DNA of 64,000 bases from Collinsella sp. An7 (GCF_002159335.1 NZ_NFHP01000006.1:62001-126000), one strand, 5' to 3'; shown: positions 26,313-35,074, counted from the first letter of the stretch. Translations and numbers: made by a program. The notes: generated from the sequence alone by a model not told the origin.

Positions 26313-27167
26313 CTACAGCTCGATTTCGAGTTCCACGGGGCAGTGGTCGGAGCCAAAGATGTCGCTCCGGATGCCCGCCGCGCGCACGCGCTCGGCCACC
26401 GCGTCGCTCACCAAGAAGTAGTCGATGCGCCAGCCCGCGTTGTTCTTGCGTGCGTTAAAGCGGTAGCTCCACCAGCTGTAGGCGCCCGTCTCGTCGGGGT
26501 GCAGCAGGCGGAAGGTGTCGGTGTAGCCGGCATCGAGCAGCTCGGAGAACTTGCCGCGCTCCTCGTCCGAGAAGCCTGCGTTGCCGCGGTTGCTCTTGGG
26601 GTTCTTGAGGTCGATCTCCTCGTGCGCCACGTTAAAGTCGCCGCAGGTCACCACGGGCCTGCCGGTCTCGGTCTCAAGGCTGCGCAAAAAGGCGCGGTAG
26701 GCGTCGTCCCAGGCCATGCGGGTGGAAATGCGCGCGAGCTCGTTTTGCGCGTTGGGGGTGTAGACGTCCACAAACCAAAAGCGGTCAAACTCGAGCGCGC
26801 ACACGCGGCCCTCGGTCGCGGCCTCGGCCACGAGGTCGGCCGCCTCGCCCTCGCCCGCAAACGGCAGCAGGCTGTCGGCGTGGCGGACCGAGAGCGGCTC
26901 GCCCAGCGTGTCGGTGCGGGTAAAGACCGCCGTGCCCGAGTAGCCCTTGCGCTCGGCGTAGCTCCAGGTCTGCGTGTAGCCGGGGATGTCGAGCTCCACC
27001 TGGCCCTCCTGCAGCTTGGTCTCTTGGATGGCGAGGATGTCGGCATCGAGCTCGGACATGATGTCGGTAAAGCTCGGCTCCTTTTTGAGCACGGCGCGCA
27101 GGCCGTTGACGTTCCACGAGGCAAACTTGTAGGTGCGCAGATCGGCAGGTGCGTTGGTAGCGGGCAT
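26313..27167 (-). CDS. xthA: Exodeoxyribonuclease III
   Basis: A 284-residue AP endonuclease/3'-5' exonuclease of the EEP family. Metal and catalytic residues are visible: SWNVNGLRA (Asn), LAIQETKLQEGQ (Glu), VDVYTPNA (Tyr), VTCGDFNVAHEEIDL (Asp, Asn) and GSDHCPVELE (Asp-His) at the end. It acts in base-excision repair. GGGAG precedes the ATG at 27167. It is divergent from the sirtuin gene with about 300 bases between starts. Confidence 0.95.
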   Translation of the reverse strand: MPATNAPADLRTYKFASWNVNGLRAVLKKEPSFTDIMSELDADILAIQETKLQEGQVELDIPGYTQTWSYAERKGYSGTAVFTRTDTLGEPLSVRHADSLLPFAGEGEAADLVAEAATEGRVCALEFDRFWFVDVYTPNAQNELARISTRMAWDDAYRAFLRSLETETGRPVVTCGDFNVAHEEIDLKNPKSNRGNAGFSDEERGKFSELLDAGYTDTFRLLHPDETGAYSWWSYRFNARKNNAGWRIDYFLVSDAVAERVRAAGIRSDIFGSDHCPVELEIEL

Positions 27168-27463
27168 GCGGGCTCCCTTGGGCGGGGGTGGATACAAAAT
27201 GCTAGTCACATCCTATCGTATTGTGGGGACGGGCGCAGGTGCGGCCTGCGGTCGGGCGAGCGGTGGTCCTTGCCTGCAGCGTGCGCTTCCGCTCGTCGGC
27301 AACGGAGCGGTCGATGGCCCCGTCTGTGCCGGGCCTTGCCTGCGATGGGGACGGCTGCCGCTCTAAAAGGCATACAATGCAGGCAAGAGCGCTCGGGGCG
27401 CAGGGTTGCGGGTCCAGCTCGGTTGGCCTTCCGACGCCCGGGCGGCGGAACGAATGGAGGCCG

Positions 27464-28225
27464 ATGATGGCGACGGGCAAGGCAATCACTGATGCGGGCG
27501 AGGCTGCGGAGGAGCTTAAGCGACTCTTTGGGGAGCACCGCCGCGCGGTCTTTTTTGGCGGCGCCGGGGTGTCCACCGCGAGCGGCATCCCCGACTTCCG
27601 CAGCGTCGACGGCCTCTACCATCAGCGGTTTGCCTACCCGCCCGAAACCATGCTCAGCCACGAGTTCTACGTGGAGCATCCCGGCGAGTTCTTTGAGTTC
27701 TATCGCACCAAGATGATCGCACCCGCGGCGCGTCCCAACCGCTGCCACATCAAGCTCGCCGAGCTTGAGCGCGACGGGCGGCTCGCGGCGGTGGTGACGC
27801 AGAACATCGATGGGCTGCATCAGGCCGCGGGCAGCGAGCGGGTGTGGGAGCTCCACGGATCGGTGCATCGCAACATCTGCCAGCGCTGCGGGGCCACCTA
27901 CTCCGCCGAGTGGGTGCTCGAGGACGGCCGCGACGACCCGCGCCACGTGCCGGTGTGCCCCGCGTGCGGCGGTACTATCAAGCCCGACGTGGTGCTTTAT
28001 GGCGAGACTTTGCGCGAGCGCGTGCTCGAGGGCGCAGTGCGCGCGATTGCCGAGGCGGACCTGCTGGTCATTGGCGGCACGTCGCTCGTGGTCTATCCGG
28101 CGGCGGGGCTCACCAGGTATTTCTCGGGCGACACGCTTGCAATCGTCAACCGCGACCCCACTCCACAAGACGCGCAGGCCGACGTGCTCATCTCGTGCGA
28201 CATCGCAAAGGCGTTTGATTTTTAG
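27464..28225 (+). CDS. cobB: Sir2-family NAD-dependent protein deacylase
   Basis: A 253-residue sirtuin. NAD-binding GAGVSTASGIPDFRS, the catalytic motif TQNIDGLHQAAGSERVWELHGS with its His, and the zinc-binding cysteine pairs CQRCG and CPACGG are all present; GGTSLVVYPAAGL forms the far side of the pocket. It removes acyl groups from lysines, often acetyl-CoA synthetase. Two ATGs (27464, 27467) are possible; GGAGG is 3 and 6 bases away, so 27467 is at least as likely. The stop is followed at once by a REP-like stem-loop. Confidence 0.93.
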   Translation: MMATGKAITDAGEAAEELKRLFGEHRRAVFFGGAGVSTASGIPDFRSVDGLYHQRFAYPPETMLSHEFYVEHPGEFFEFYRTKMIAPAARPNRCHIKLAELERDGRLAAVVTQNIDGLHQAAGSERVWELHGSVHRNICQRCGATYSAEWVLEDGRDDPRHVPVCPACGGTIKPDVVLYGETLRERVLEGAVRAIAEADLLVIGGTSLVVYPAAGLTRYFSGDTLAIVNRDPTPQDAQADVLISCDIAKAFDF

Positions 28226-28262
28226 AATGGTACAGTTGGGGACGTGTTCGTTTTGCACCATT
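28226..28262. repeat. REP-like stem-loop with GGGGACGTGTTC loop, copy 3
   Basis: AATGGTaCA and TGcACCATT arms around TTGGGGACGTGTTCG. The loop core equals that of the copies at 6070 and 6126 while arms differ, the usual pattern of a REP family. Right after the sirtuin stop. Confidence 0.65.
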
Positions 28263-28271
28263 GGGCATCCT

Positions 28272-28299
28272 CGGTACAAAGTTCTGTCTCTTTGTACCG
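28272..28299. terminator. Hairpin between convergent sirtuin and ECF genes
   Basis: Perfect CGGTACAAAG / CTTTGTACCG arms with an 8-base loop TTCTGTCT. Lies between converging genes; likely a bidirectional terminator, or a fourth REP variant (minus-strand loop AGACAGAA). Confidence 0.55.
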
Positions 28300-28353
28300 T
28301 TTGTACCGGCCGTGCGAAACGACGCGATCGGTGGCTCCCGGACGGGTGTCTAT

Positions 28354-31029
28354 CTAAAGGCGGTAGCGGCGGATGACGCGGTTGAGCTTGCGGCGCCACG
28401 GGGCGTAGAGCACCAGCAGAAACACAACGGTCGAGACGCCGTGCGCCACGTCGAAGGGCAGCGAGGCGGCATAGACCGCAAGCACCTCAAAGCCGAGGTG
28501 CGCGTGAAGAAACCCGAGAATCGACCAAGCGTTGAGAATCCATCCGTAGGCAACGGACGCAACAAACCCGTACGCGCACAGGCCGAGCATGGCGAGCCGT
28601 CCGCGCACGTTGGAGCCTGTGCCCGGCCGACTCCTGCCGGCTCGCCGCCAGAGCTGGGCGACCGCGCCCGCCCCGTAGCCCACAAGACCCCACGCGTACA
28701 TCTGCCAAGGGGTCCAGGGGCCCTGTCCAAAGAAGAAGTTTGAGACGAGGGCGGCGAGCGCGCCCGTCATAAAGCCGCTCCGCCGGCCGAGCACCACACC
28801 GGCGATGATGGCGATGGCGCTCACCGGTTTGATGCTGGGGAGTGCAGCAAAGACGATGCGCCCCGCCGCCGCGAGCGCCGCGAGGACGACCGTGGGCATG
28901 ATCTCGTGCAGGCGGGCGCTCTCTGTCTCGTAGCTTGCAAAAAAGACGGCGAGTGCAGCGATGACCACGGCAAACGAGAGCAGGGCAGTCTGCGAGAACC
29001 CCACGAGCCCGGCGGCAACGAGCACGACCGGCACAGCGACGAGCGCCACGGCCTCGACGGCGGCGCGGGCGCGGGAATGGCGGGGTCCCGCAGACGGCGT
29101 GAGGGGCAGGCTGCTGGAAGGGGTGGGCGAGCCCGCGGCCGGGCGAGCATCGGGCGAGGAGCCGATGGCCGAGGAGGCGAAAGCGGTGGATGACGAGCCA
29201 GCGGCTGCGTCCGCACGTACGGATTGGGCCGGATCGGTGCCTGCAGTGGCGCTGCATGCCTGGGCAGTTGCATCGTCCGGGTTCTCGTCGTCCAAGATGC
29301 TGGCTGCTCTGTTGCCGCAGGGTGCAGTGCAGGTCAGCGGGGTGGCGCCGGCGGGGGAAGTGCCGGCCGTTGCCTCATCCTCGCCTGCCAGCGCACCAAA
29401 GAGCCGCGACGCATCGTGCGGGCGGTAGACGAGGTTCTCGGCAAAAAACGCCCGCGCGGGCTCGGTGCAGGCAATCTCCCCGTCAAACACCATCGAGACC
29501 TCGTCAGCCACCGCAAGGGCAACGTCGAGGTCGTGCGTGACCATAACCACGGTGCGTCCGCCCTTGGCAAGTCCGCGGAGGATGCGCACCGTCTCGGCGG
29601 CGCCGGCGGGGTCGAGACCCTTGGTTGGCTCGTCCAAAAAGAGCAGGTCAGGCTTGGTAAGGAGGAGCTTTGCAAGCGCGAGCTTCTGCTGCTGTCCGCC
29701 TGAGAGATCGCCGGGGTGGCGCCCCTCGAGGCCGGCAAGCCCCAGCTGTTCGCCAGCGCGCGCAGCGTCCGATGCGGAATACCCGCAGCGACCAGCCCAT
29801 TCGGTCAGCTCCTCGGCCACCGTGTCGCACACCAAAAGCGCCTGCGGGTTCTGCGGCAGATATGCCTGGTGCTCGGCAAGGGCGTTCTGCACGCGCCCGC
29901 GTTGTGGCTTGATGATGCCGGCGAGCGCCTTGAGCAGGGTCGACTTGCCGCACCCGTTGCCGCCAACGATGGCATGCACGCTTCCGCGCGCCACGCGCAG
30001 ATTGACGCCGCGCAGCACCCAAGGGGCGGCGCGGTCGTAGCGAACATACAGGTCGCGGGTGGTAAGAACAGCCTCCTCATCGGCTCGTCGGCTCTCCCAG
30101 GAGCTCCAGCGTCCCGCAAGACGCTCCTCAAGCGTGGTGCGCGTGCCGAGCGGCATCTCATCGCCAAGCTCGACCGTCTGCGTGGCGTAGGGGCGCGTGG
30201 TCTCGGGCGCATGCGTGGACATGATGACTGTGACGCCGAGCTCGCGGTTGACGCGGCCGAGCAAGAAGAGAAACTCGCGCTGCGCGTTGGGGTCGAGCTG
30301 GGCGGTGGGCTCGTCGAGCACAAGCAGGCGCGGGCGCAAGGCGAGCACCGCGGCGAGGTTGACGAGCTGCTGCTGCCCGCCCGAGAGCGTCTCGGTGACG
30401 GCGTGCATGATCGGCTCGATGCCAAAGAAATGCGCGACCTCGGCGATGCGCCGGCGCATCCGGTCCTGCGGCATGCCGATGTTCTCGAGCCCAAAGGCGA
30501 GTTCGTGCCAGACGGTGTCGCAGACGATCTGCTCGGTGGGGTCCTGCATGACAAAGCCGATGTTGGTGGCCGACCAGCGCCCGTCGGCGGGGGAGTCGGC
30601 TGCCCTGCGCTCTGCGCGTGCTGCGGGGGAGGCGGCTGCGGTGCAGGCGCCCTTGCGTGCCGCTGGGGAGTCGGCCGCGGCGCCAGCAGCCTCGCCTGCC
30701 GCGGGGGAGCCGGTTGCGCTACCGGCGCCGGCACCCTCGTCCGCGCCTGCACCATCGGCCCTGCACCCATTGCCGCCCGCAAGCACCTGGCCCAGCACCT
30801 CAACCGTCCCACGCTGCACGCCGGCCGGCGCAAGCTCGGGCTTGAGGCAGCGCAGGAGAGTCGTCTTGCCGCACCCGGTCGGCCCCACGATGACGCAAAA
30901 GGCGCCGGCCGCAACGCTGAGCGAGACGTCGCGCAACACGGGCTCGTCCTCGCGCTCGGGGTAGGCAAAGGTGAGCCCCGCAACGCGGCAGATGGGGCTG
31001 GGGGAGAGCTGCTCGCCTAGCGCCGCCAT
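28354..31029 (-). CDS. Fused ECF transporter: two ATPase domains plus S component (cobalamin type)
   Basis: An 891-residue protein. First ABC domain: Walker A GPTGCGKT at 49-56, signature LSGGQQQ at 215-221, Walker B LLVLDEPT at 235-242, interrupted by an Ala/Gly/Ser-rich insert at about 82-150. Second ABC domain: GGNGCGKS 356-363, LSGGQQQ 442-448, LLFLDEPT 462-469. A low-complexity linker (about 545-680) leads to a membrane domain with about six helices (685-885) containing SNFFFGQGPWTPWQMYAWG, typical of an ECF substrate-binding subunit found beside DUF4430 proteins. So both energising ATPases and the vitamin-binding subunit are one chain. The start overlaps the T-component gene by 13 bases. 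A cobalamin riboswitch heads the operon, pointing to corrinoid uptake. Confidence 0.9.
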   Translation of the reverse strand: MAALGEQLSPSPICRVAGLTFAYPEREDEPVLRDVSLSVAAGAFCVIVGPTGCGKTTLLRCLKPELAPAGVQRGTVEVLGQVLAGGNGCRADGAGADEGAGAGSATGSPAAGEAAGAAADSPAARKGACTAAASPAARAERRAADSPADGRWSATNIGFVMQDPTEQIVCDTVWHELAFGLENIGMPQDRMRRRIAEVAHFFGIEPIMHAVTETLSGGQQQLVNLAAVLALRPRLLVLDEPTAQLDPNAQREFLFLLGRVNRELGVTVIMSTHAPETTRPYATQTVELGDEMPLGTRTTLEERLAGRWSSWESRRADEEAVLTTRDLYVRYDRAAPWVLRGVNLRVARGSVHAIVGGNGCGKSTLLKALAGIIKPQRGRVQNALAEHQAYLPQNPQALLVCDTVAEELTEWAGRCGYSASDAARAGEQLGLAGLEGRHPGDLSGGQQQKLALAKLLLTKPDLLFLDEPTKGLDPAGAAETVRILRGLAKGGRTVVMVTHDLDVALAVADEVSMVFDGEIACTEPARAFFAENLVYRPHDASRLFGALAGEDEATAGTSPAGATPLTCTAPCGNRAASILDDENPDDATAQACSATAGTDPAQSVRADAAAGSSSTAFASSAIGSSPDARPAAGSPTPSSSLPLTPSAGPRHSRARAAVEAVALVAVPVVLVAAGLVGFSQTALLSFAVVIAALAVFFASYETESARLHEIMPTVVLAALAAAGRIVFAALPSIKPVSAIAIIAGVVLGRRSGFMTGALAALVSNFFFGQGPWTPWQMYAWGLVGYGAGAVAQLWRRAGRSRPGTGSNVRGRLAMLGLCAYGFVASVAYGWILNAWSILGFLHAHLGFEVLAVYAASLPFDVAHGVSTVVFLLVLYAPWRRKLNRVIRRYRL

Positions 31030-31889
31030 AGCAACCACTCCCGGGCCGTCAGCGCCACCGGCAAGACCATCGGCGCAGCGTAGGGGAGGTATCCCCACCA
31101 GACGATGAGCCGCGGCGGCGCCGGATAAAACGTGTATTGGCCCACGGCGATCGCCGCGAGCGGGATGTTTACCGCAACCAGCAGCGCAATGAGCGCAAGC
31201 AGCGTCACGTCGGCGCGCCCCAGATGGTAGCGCCGGTAGGTTGTCCGCCGGCAGCCGCAGCCGTAGCCGCGCGCCCGCATGGCGTCGCTTCGGCCGAGGC
31301 TATCGTCGAGCCCCCAGCCCACTAAGACCGAGACCGTCCTGAGGTGCCCGCGCACGCGTTCGCGCGCGGTGCGGGGCGCGGCGGCAGGCACAGCGGCGGC
31401 AACGTCCTCAACGAGGCGCCCGCGCCGCGCAAACTGCGGCACAAGCCGCATGACCTGCGAGACCATGAGCGAGATGGTGGGGGCAACATTCCCCAAAAGC
31501 GCGGTGGTCGCGGCGCTGTCCATGCAGGCTGCGTAGCTCGACATCCAGGTAAAGACCGCGGCGAGCATCCCGCCGGCGCACAGGCCGTACCACAGCGCCT
31601 CGAGCCGCATCGCCCGCGGGCCCAGGTAAAAGAGCACCGTCTCGCCCTCGTTTGCAAACAGCGTGTTGGCGAGGGCCACCACGCAGACCGTCGCCGCAAG
31701 CCAGGGCAGCTGACGGGCCGTGCGGCGCGCGCCGCGCACGCACGCCGAGCACACGAGCGACCCGGCAAGCGAGAGCGCCACGTAGACGGGTTGCATCGCG
31801 GCCATGGCAAAGGCGGCGGCGCACACGAGAAACGTGAACGCCACCGCCGGGTGGTACGAGGCAAATGGATTGTGCTGCATAGCGGGCAT
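31017..31889 (-). CDS. ecfT: ECF transporter transmembrane (T) component
   Basis: A 290-residue CbiQ/EcfT-family protein. It has about five membrane helices and the two cytoplasmic coupling-helix motifs with Ala-Arg-Gly: near ARRGRLVEDV and the clear SDAMRARGYG. These bind the grooves of the ATPases. Ends 13 bases inside the fused ATPase gene, so translation is coupled. GAAGAGG precedes the ATG at 31889; an internal ATG four codons later is less well spaced. With the fused protein and the DUF4430 lipoprotein it completes a dedicated (group I) ECF importer. Confidence 0.92.
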   Translation of the reverse strand: MPAMQHNPFASYHPAVAFTFLVCAAAFAMAAMQPVYVALSLAGSLVCSACVRGARRTARQLPWLAATVCVVALANTLFANEGETVLFYLGPRAMRLEALWYGLCAGGMLAAVFTWMSSYAACMDSAATTALLGNVAPTISLMVSQVMRLVPQFARRGRLVEDVAAAVPAAAPRTARERVRGHLRTVSVLVGWGLDDSLGRSDAMRARGYGCGCRRTTYRRYHLGRADVTLLALIALLVAVNIPLAAIAVGQYTFYPAPPRLIVWWGYLPYAAPMVLPVALTAREWLLWRR

Positions 31890-31946
31890 GCGGCCTCTTC
31901 TGCCAAAGGAATCGGGCGGGTTGCGCCGAGGGGCTACCTGCCGGGC

Positions 31947-32453
31947 TTACACCAGGTAGGTCCAGGTCACCACGTCGCCGTCGGCCACGGTCGCCACGTC
32001 GGCGGAATCCATGACCATCTCGCCGTTGATGTCGTAGCCCCAGCCGCTCGCGTCGCCAAAGGCGCCGGTGGCAAGGCCGTCGATCGCGTTTACGAACGCG
32101 CCGTACTCGGAGTCCTGCACCTCTGCCTCAAGACCGGTGGCCTCGAGGGCGTCGAGCACGGTGGCACCGTCCTCGAGCTCAACGGTGCCGGTGTAGGTAA
32201 CGCTGCCGTCGGCGGCGCTCGAGTCCACGACCACCTCAACAGAGATGGCCTGCTCGTCGGCCGCAGCGGGCGCGGACTGAGCCGAGCCGGCGGTTGCCGC
32301 AACGGCGGCGCTGCCCTGCGTGCTGCCGGTGCTGGAGCCGTTGGTCGCGGTGGTCTGCGTGCAGCCGCCCACGACGAGCGCGAGGGCGAGCACGCCGGCC
32401 ACGACAAAGGTGCGCGACGCGTGCGATATGGTGCGGGTAATGCGGTTGAGCAT
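31947..32453 (-). CDS. DUF4430 lipoprotein, probable corrinoid-binding
   Basis: A 168-residue lipoprotein: basic start, hydrophobic stretch (18-32) and lipobox VVGGC with lipid Cys near 30, then a Ser/Thr/Ala linker, then a DUF4430 domain from about 68 with EDGATVLDALEATGLE and the closing GWGYDINGEMVMDSADVATVADGDVVTWTY. DUF4430 resembles the C-terminal domain of transcobalamin and intrinsic factor, so it may capture cobalamin or analogues outside the cell and hand them to the ECF transporter next to it. First gene of the operon; the riboswitch lies in its leader and its ribosome site is within a hairpin. Confidence 0.88.
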   Translation of the reverse strand: MLNRITRTISHASRTFVVAGVLALALVVGGCTQTTATNGSSTGSTQGSAAVAATAGSAQSAPAAADEQAISVEVVVDSSAADGSVTYTGTVELEDGATVLDALEATGLEAEVQDSEYGAFVNAIDGLATGAFGDASGWGYDINGEMVMDSADVATVADGDVVTWTYLV

Positions 32454-32460
32454 GGCAAAA

Positions 32461-32500
32461 GCCTTTCTCTCCAGGGCCTTACCGTAGATGGAGAGGCGAT
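32461..32500 (-). promoter_or_regulatory. Ribosome-site-sequestering hairpin (riboswitch expression platform)
   Basis: In the leader RNA GCCTCTCC (plus positions about 32489-32496) can pair with GGAGAGAAAGGC (32461-32472), which contains the Shine-Dalgarno of the DUF4430 gene. Pairing would hide it, so translational control is implied. Confidence 0.6.
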
Positions 32501-32504
32501 CCGG

Positions 32505-32655
32505 CTCGTCCCGTCTGGGCCGCGCGCACCCGTCCGATCTGCGGGAGCGTTCTCGCGGCTGCTGGACTCACGGTTGCTGGTACAGCCGGGGCTCAACCCC
32601 GTTCCCCTGGACCCGGCGCGCCGGGCCCGTGCGTCTCCGCACCATCCATCAGGCC
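32505..32655 (-). ncRNA. Cobalamin riboswitch
   Basis: On the minus strand the leader contains the recognisable cobalamin-riboswitch core AGGGGAACGGGGTTGAGC, CCCGGCTGTACC and AGCAACCGTGAG (plus positions about 32565-32612), matching the GGGAA-nnGGTG-nnnCC-nGCTGnnCC-GCAACnGTnA pattern. Further 3' a CAGATCGGACGGGTG stretch is a plausible B12 box. It sits between a TACAAT promoter and the DUF4430 gene of the ECF operon. The exact 5' and 3' edges are estimated. Confidence 0.8.
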
Positions 32656-32674
32656 AAATACAGTTGCAGGGCCG

Positions 32675-32680
32675 ATTGTA
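32675..32680 (-). promoter_or_regulatory. -10 box of the ECF/cobalamin operon
   Basis: TACAAT on the minus strand, just upstream of the riboswitch. The -35 is weak. Confidence 0.5.
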
Positions 32681-33061
32681 GCATGAGGTTGTGGTGGGAA
32701 ACCACGGGGTGGCAGTCGAGGGGTGGTGGCAGGTGAGGCATGGGGCGGCGGACGAGGACGGTGGCGAGGGCCGGTTGATATCCGCGGTTGAGAGTCGACA
32801 GCGCTGGCAGCCACCGACGCTCGCGCTGACTGATTCCTTGTACTAGCGTAAACGCCCGCCGCTCGGCCCCGCCCGCCCGTCCGGACTCGCGCGCCCCGTC
32901 CGTCCGCCGGCCCCGTCTCCCTGAGCCGTCCTCGTACCCAGCCTTTGGCAACCTTGCGGTCTTGCGCGCCCCGGCAAACCGACTGGGCCCAAGCCGGATA
33001 CAATAGATGAGTCGCACACGAGGCAGACGGCCCCGCACGGGGGCGGAGAGATAGGATTCGC

Positions 33062-34894
33062 ATGGCTCGAGAAAGCAGCACCTGGCACTGCGGTAAGCAC
33101 ACGATCACGTTCGATCGCCCGCGCATCATGGGCATCCTCAACGTCACGCCCGACTCGTTCAGCGACGGCGGCGAGAACTTCGATCAAGATGCCGCCATCG
33201 CCCGCGGCATCGCCATGCTGGACGAAGGCGCCGACATCATCGACGTGGGCGGCGAGTCCACGCGCCCCGGGTTCCGACCGGTCTCGGCCGACGAGGAGGC
33301 GCGCCGCGTGCTGCCCGTGGTCCGCGCGCTTGTGGCCAAGGGTGCCATCGTCTCCATCGACACGCGTCATGTGGAGGTCGCCAAGGCGGCCGTGCGCATG
33401 GGCGCCGCCATCGTAAACGACGTTACGGGCTTTACCGACCCCAAGATGGTCGAGTTTGTGGCCAACAGCAACTGCGGTGTGGTGGTGATGCACGCCGGCG
33501 AGCTCACCGAGCCCGTACGCGCGCCGCACACCGCCGTGACGCTCGACACCTCCGCCGCGGCCTACGCCGCCGAGCGCGAGGCCGAGCGCGCCCGCGCCGA
33601 GGCCGAGGGCAAGCCGCAGCCGCGCGGTCGCCTGGGCCGTGCGCGCGGGGGCAAGGTGCTGGGCGAGCCGCGCCTTAAGGGCGGCGCCATTCAGCAGCGC
33701 CTGCCGTTTGGCGACGTGCCCAACGGTTCTGCTGCGGCTGAGGCCGAGCAGAACAAGGCCGCCGAGACCGACGCCTCGGTAGATGCTGCTCCCGCCGCCG
33801 AGCAGGCTGCCGCGGTCACGCCTGCGACCGAGGGCGCCGTTGCCGCCGCCGCGCCCGTGGAGACGGCCGTTTCCACCGAGAAGGTCCCCGGAGCGGCTGA
33901 GCCTGGCGAGGACACCATCCCCACCACCGACGAGCTCGCCGCCATCATGCAGCGCGCCAACGAGCGCCGCGGCGCCACCGCGGCCGAGCGCGTGCGCCAG
34001 AGCCGCTTTACCCTGCCCGATTCGGCGCCCATCATGCGCCGCGTTATGGGCTTCCTCTCCGATCAGGCCCGTTCGCTCATGCAGGCCGGCGTATCGCGCG
34101 ACCGCATCTGCATCGACCCGGGCGCGGGCTTTGGCAAGTCCGTCAACGAGGACATCGTCATCCAGCGCGAGACGGCCAAGATGGTCACGCTCGGCTACCC
34201 GCTCATGTGCGCCGTGTCGCGCAAGCGCGTGGTGGGCGCCGTCTCGGGCGTGGAGAAACCGGCCGACCGCGACGCCGCGACCTTTGGCATGTGCCTCGGG
34301 GCTATCGAGAACGGGGCCAACATCGTGCGCGTGCACGACGTGGCCGGGTTTGCGCAGTTCCTCAACGGCTACTGGGCCGTGGCGCATCCGCAGCCGCGCC
34401 GCGCGTTTGTGGCGCTCGGCTCCAACTTGGGCCGCCGCTTGGACAACATCCGCGCCGCGCGCGACCTCATCGCTGAGATTCCGCTCACCTGCGTGTTCAA
34501 CTGCTCGCGCATCTACGAGAGCGAGCCGGCCTACGTGCACCGGCAGGACGCCTTTGCCAACGCGGTGATCGAGATTCGCACCGAGCTTGCGCCGCTGGTG
34601 CTGCTCGATGAGCTCATGAAGATCGAGAACCGCCTGGGCCGCAACCGCACGCCGAGCGCGCGCCCCAACGGGCCGCGTGTGATCGACTGCGACCTGCTGT
34701 GGATGGAGGGCGAGACCCACGGCGGCGACAAGCTGCGGCTGCCGCACCCCAAGCTTGGCGAGCGCGACTTTGTGCTCGTTCCGCTCGAGGATCTGGTGCA
34801 CGACCCGGCGCGGTTCTTCCGGTACGAGGGCGTTAAGGTGTTCGACCCCGAGGAGCGGGTGGGCCACGTGGTGGGCGAGCTCGGTCAGCTGTAG
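33062..34894 (+). CDS. folP-folK: Dihydropteroate synthase fused to HPPK
   Basis: A 610-residue bifunctional folate enzyme. DHPS: GILNVTPDSFSDGG (about 20-33), IDVGGESTRPGF, SIDTRHVEVAKAA, then after a long insert IDPGAGFGKS and MCAVSRKR. HPPK (about 445-605): FVALGSNLGRRLDNI and RVIDCDLLW, the ATP/Mg site. It makes hydroxymethyl-dihydropterin pyrophosphate and joins it to p-aminobenzoate, and DHPS is the sulfonamide target. Residues about 160-320 are an Ala/Glu/Pro-rich low-complexity insert between the VVVMHAGE strand and MRRVMGF helix, unusual for the family. The ATG at 33062 follows GGAGAGA. Upstream gene is divergent. Confidence 0.93.
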   Translation: MARESSTWHCGKHTITFDRPRIMGILNVTPDSFSDGGENFDQDAAIARGIAMLDEGADIIDVGGESTRPGFRPVSADEEARRVLPVVRALVAKGAIVSIDTRHVEVAKAAVRMGAAIVNDVTGFTDPKMVEFVANSNCGVVVMHAGELTEPVRAPHTAVTLDTSAAAYAAEREAERARAEAEGKPQPRGRLGRARGGKVLGEPRLKGGAIQQRLPFGDVPNGSAAAEAEQNKAAETDASVDAAPAAEQAAAVTPATEGAVAAAAPVETAVSTEKVPGAAEPGEDTIPTTDELAAIMQRANERRGATAAERVRQSRFTLPDSAPIMRRVMGFLSDQARSLMQAGVSRDRICIDPGAGFGKSVNEDIVIQRETAKMVTLGYPLMCAVSRKRVVGAVSGVEKPADRDAATFGMCLGAIENGANIVRVHDVAGFAQFLNGYWAVAHPQPRRAFVALGSNLGRRLDNIRAARDLIAEIPLTCVFNCSRIYESEPAYVHRQDAFANAVIEIRTELAPLVLLDELMKIENRLGRNRTPSARPNGPRVIDCDLLWMEGETHGGDKLRLPHPKLGERDFVLVPLEDLVHDPARFFRYEGVKVFDPEERVGHVVGELGQL

Positions 34895-34945
34895 GTCCCA
34901 GCGGTCCGCCCGACGGGTGACGGCGGGGCGAGGTCGACGCTTCGG

Positions 34946-34990
34946 ACAGTCCTGCGCAAGACGGAGGCCCCACTGGGGCCTCCCCGGAAC
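34946..34990. repeat. ACAGTCCTG stem-loop, copy a
   Basis: ACAGTCCTG followed by GGAGGCCCCACTGGGGCCTCC hairpin and GGAAC. Shares the 16-mer GCTTCGGACAGTCCTG with copy b. Confidence 0.6.
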
Positions 34991-35021
34991 CCGCGCGGCG
35001 GGGACGAGCCCCCGGCTTCGG

Positions 35022-35074
35022 ACAGTCCTGGCTCGCTCGGAGGCGCCACTGGCGCCTCCGACTCGTGCGGAACT
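35022..35074. repeat. ACAGTCCTG stem-loop, copy b
   Basis: ACAGTCCTGGCTCGC, hairpin GGAGGCGCCACTGGCGCCTCC, then CTCGTGCGGAACT. About 85% identical to copy c at 41645, 6.6 kb away. The remaining 400-base gap between folP-folK and birA shows no gene. Confidence 0.7.
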
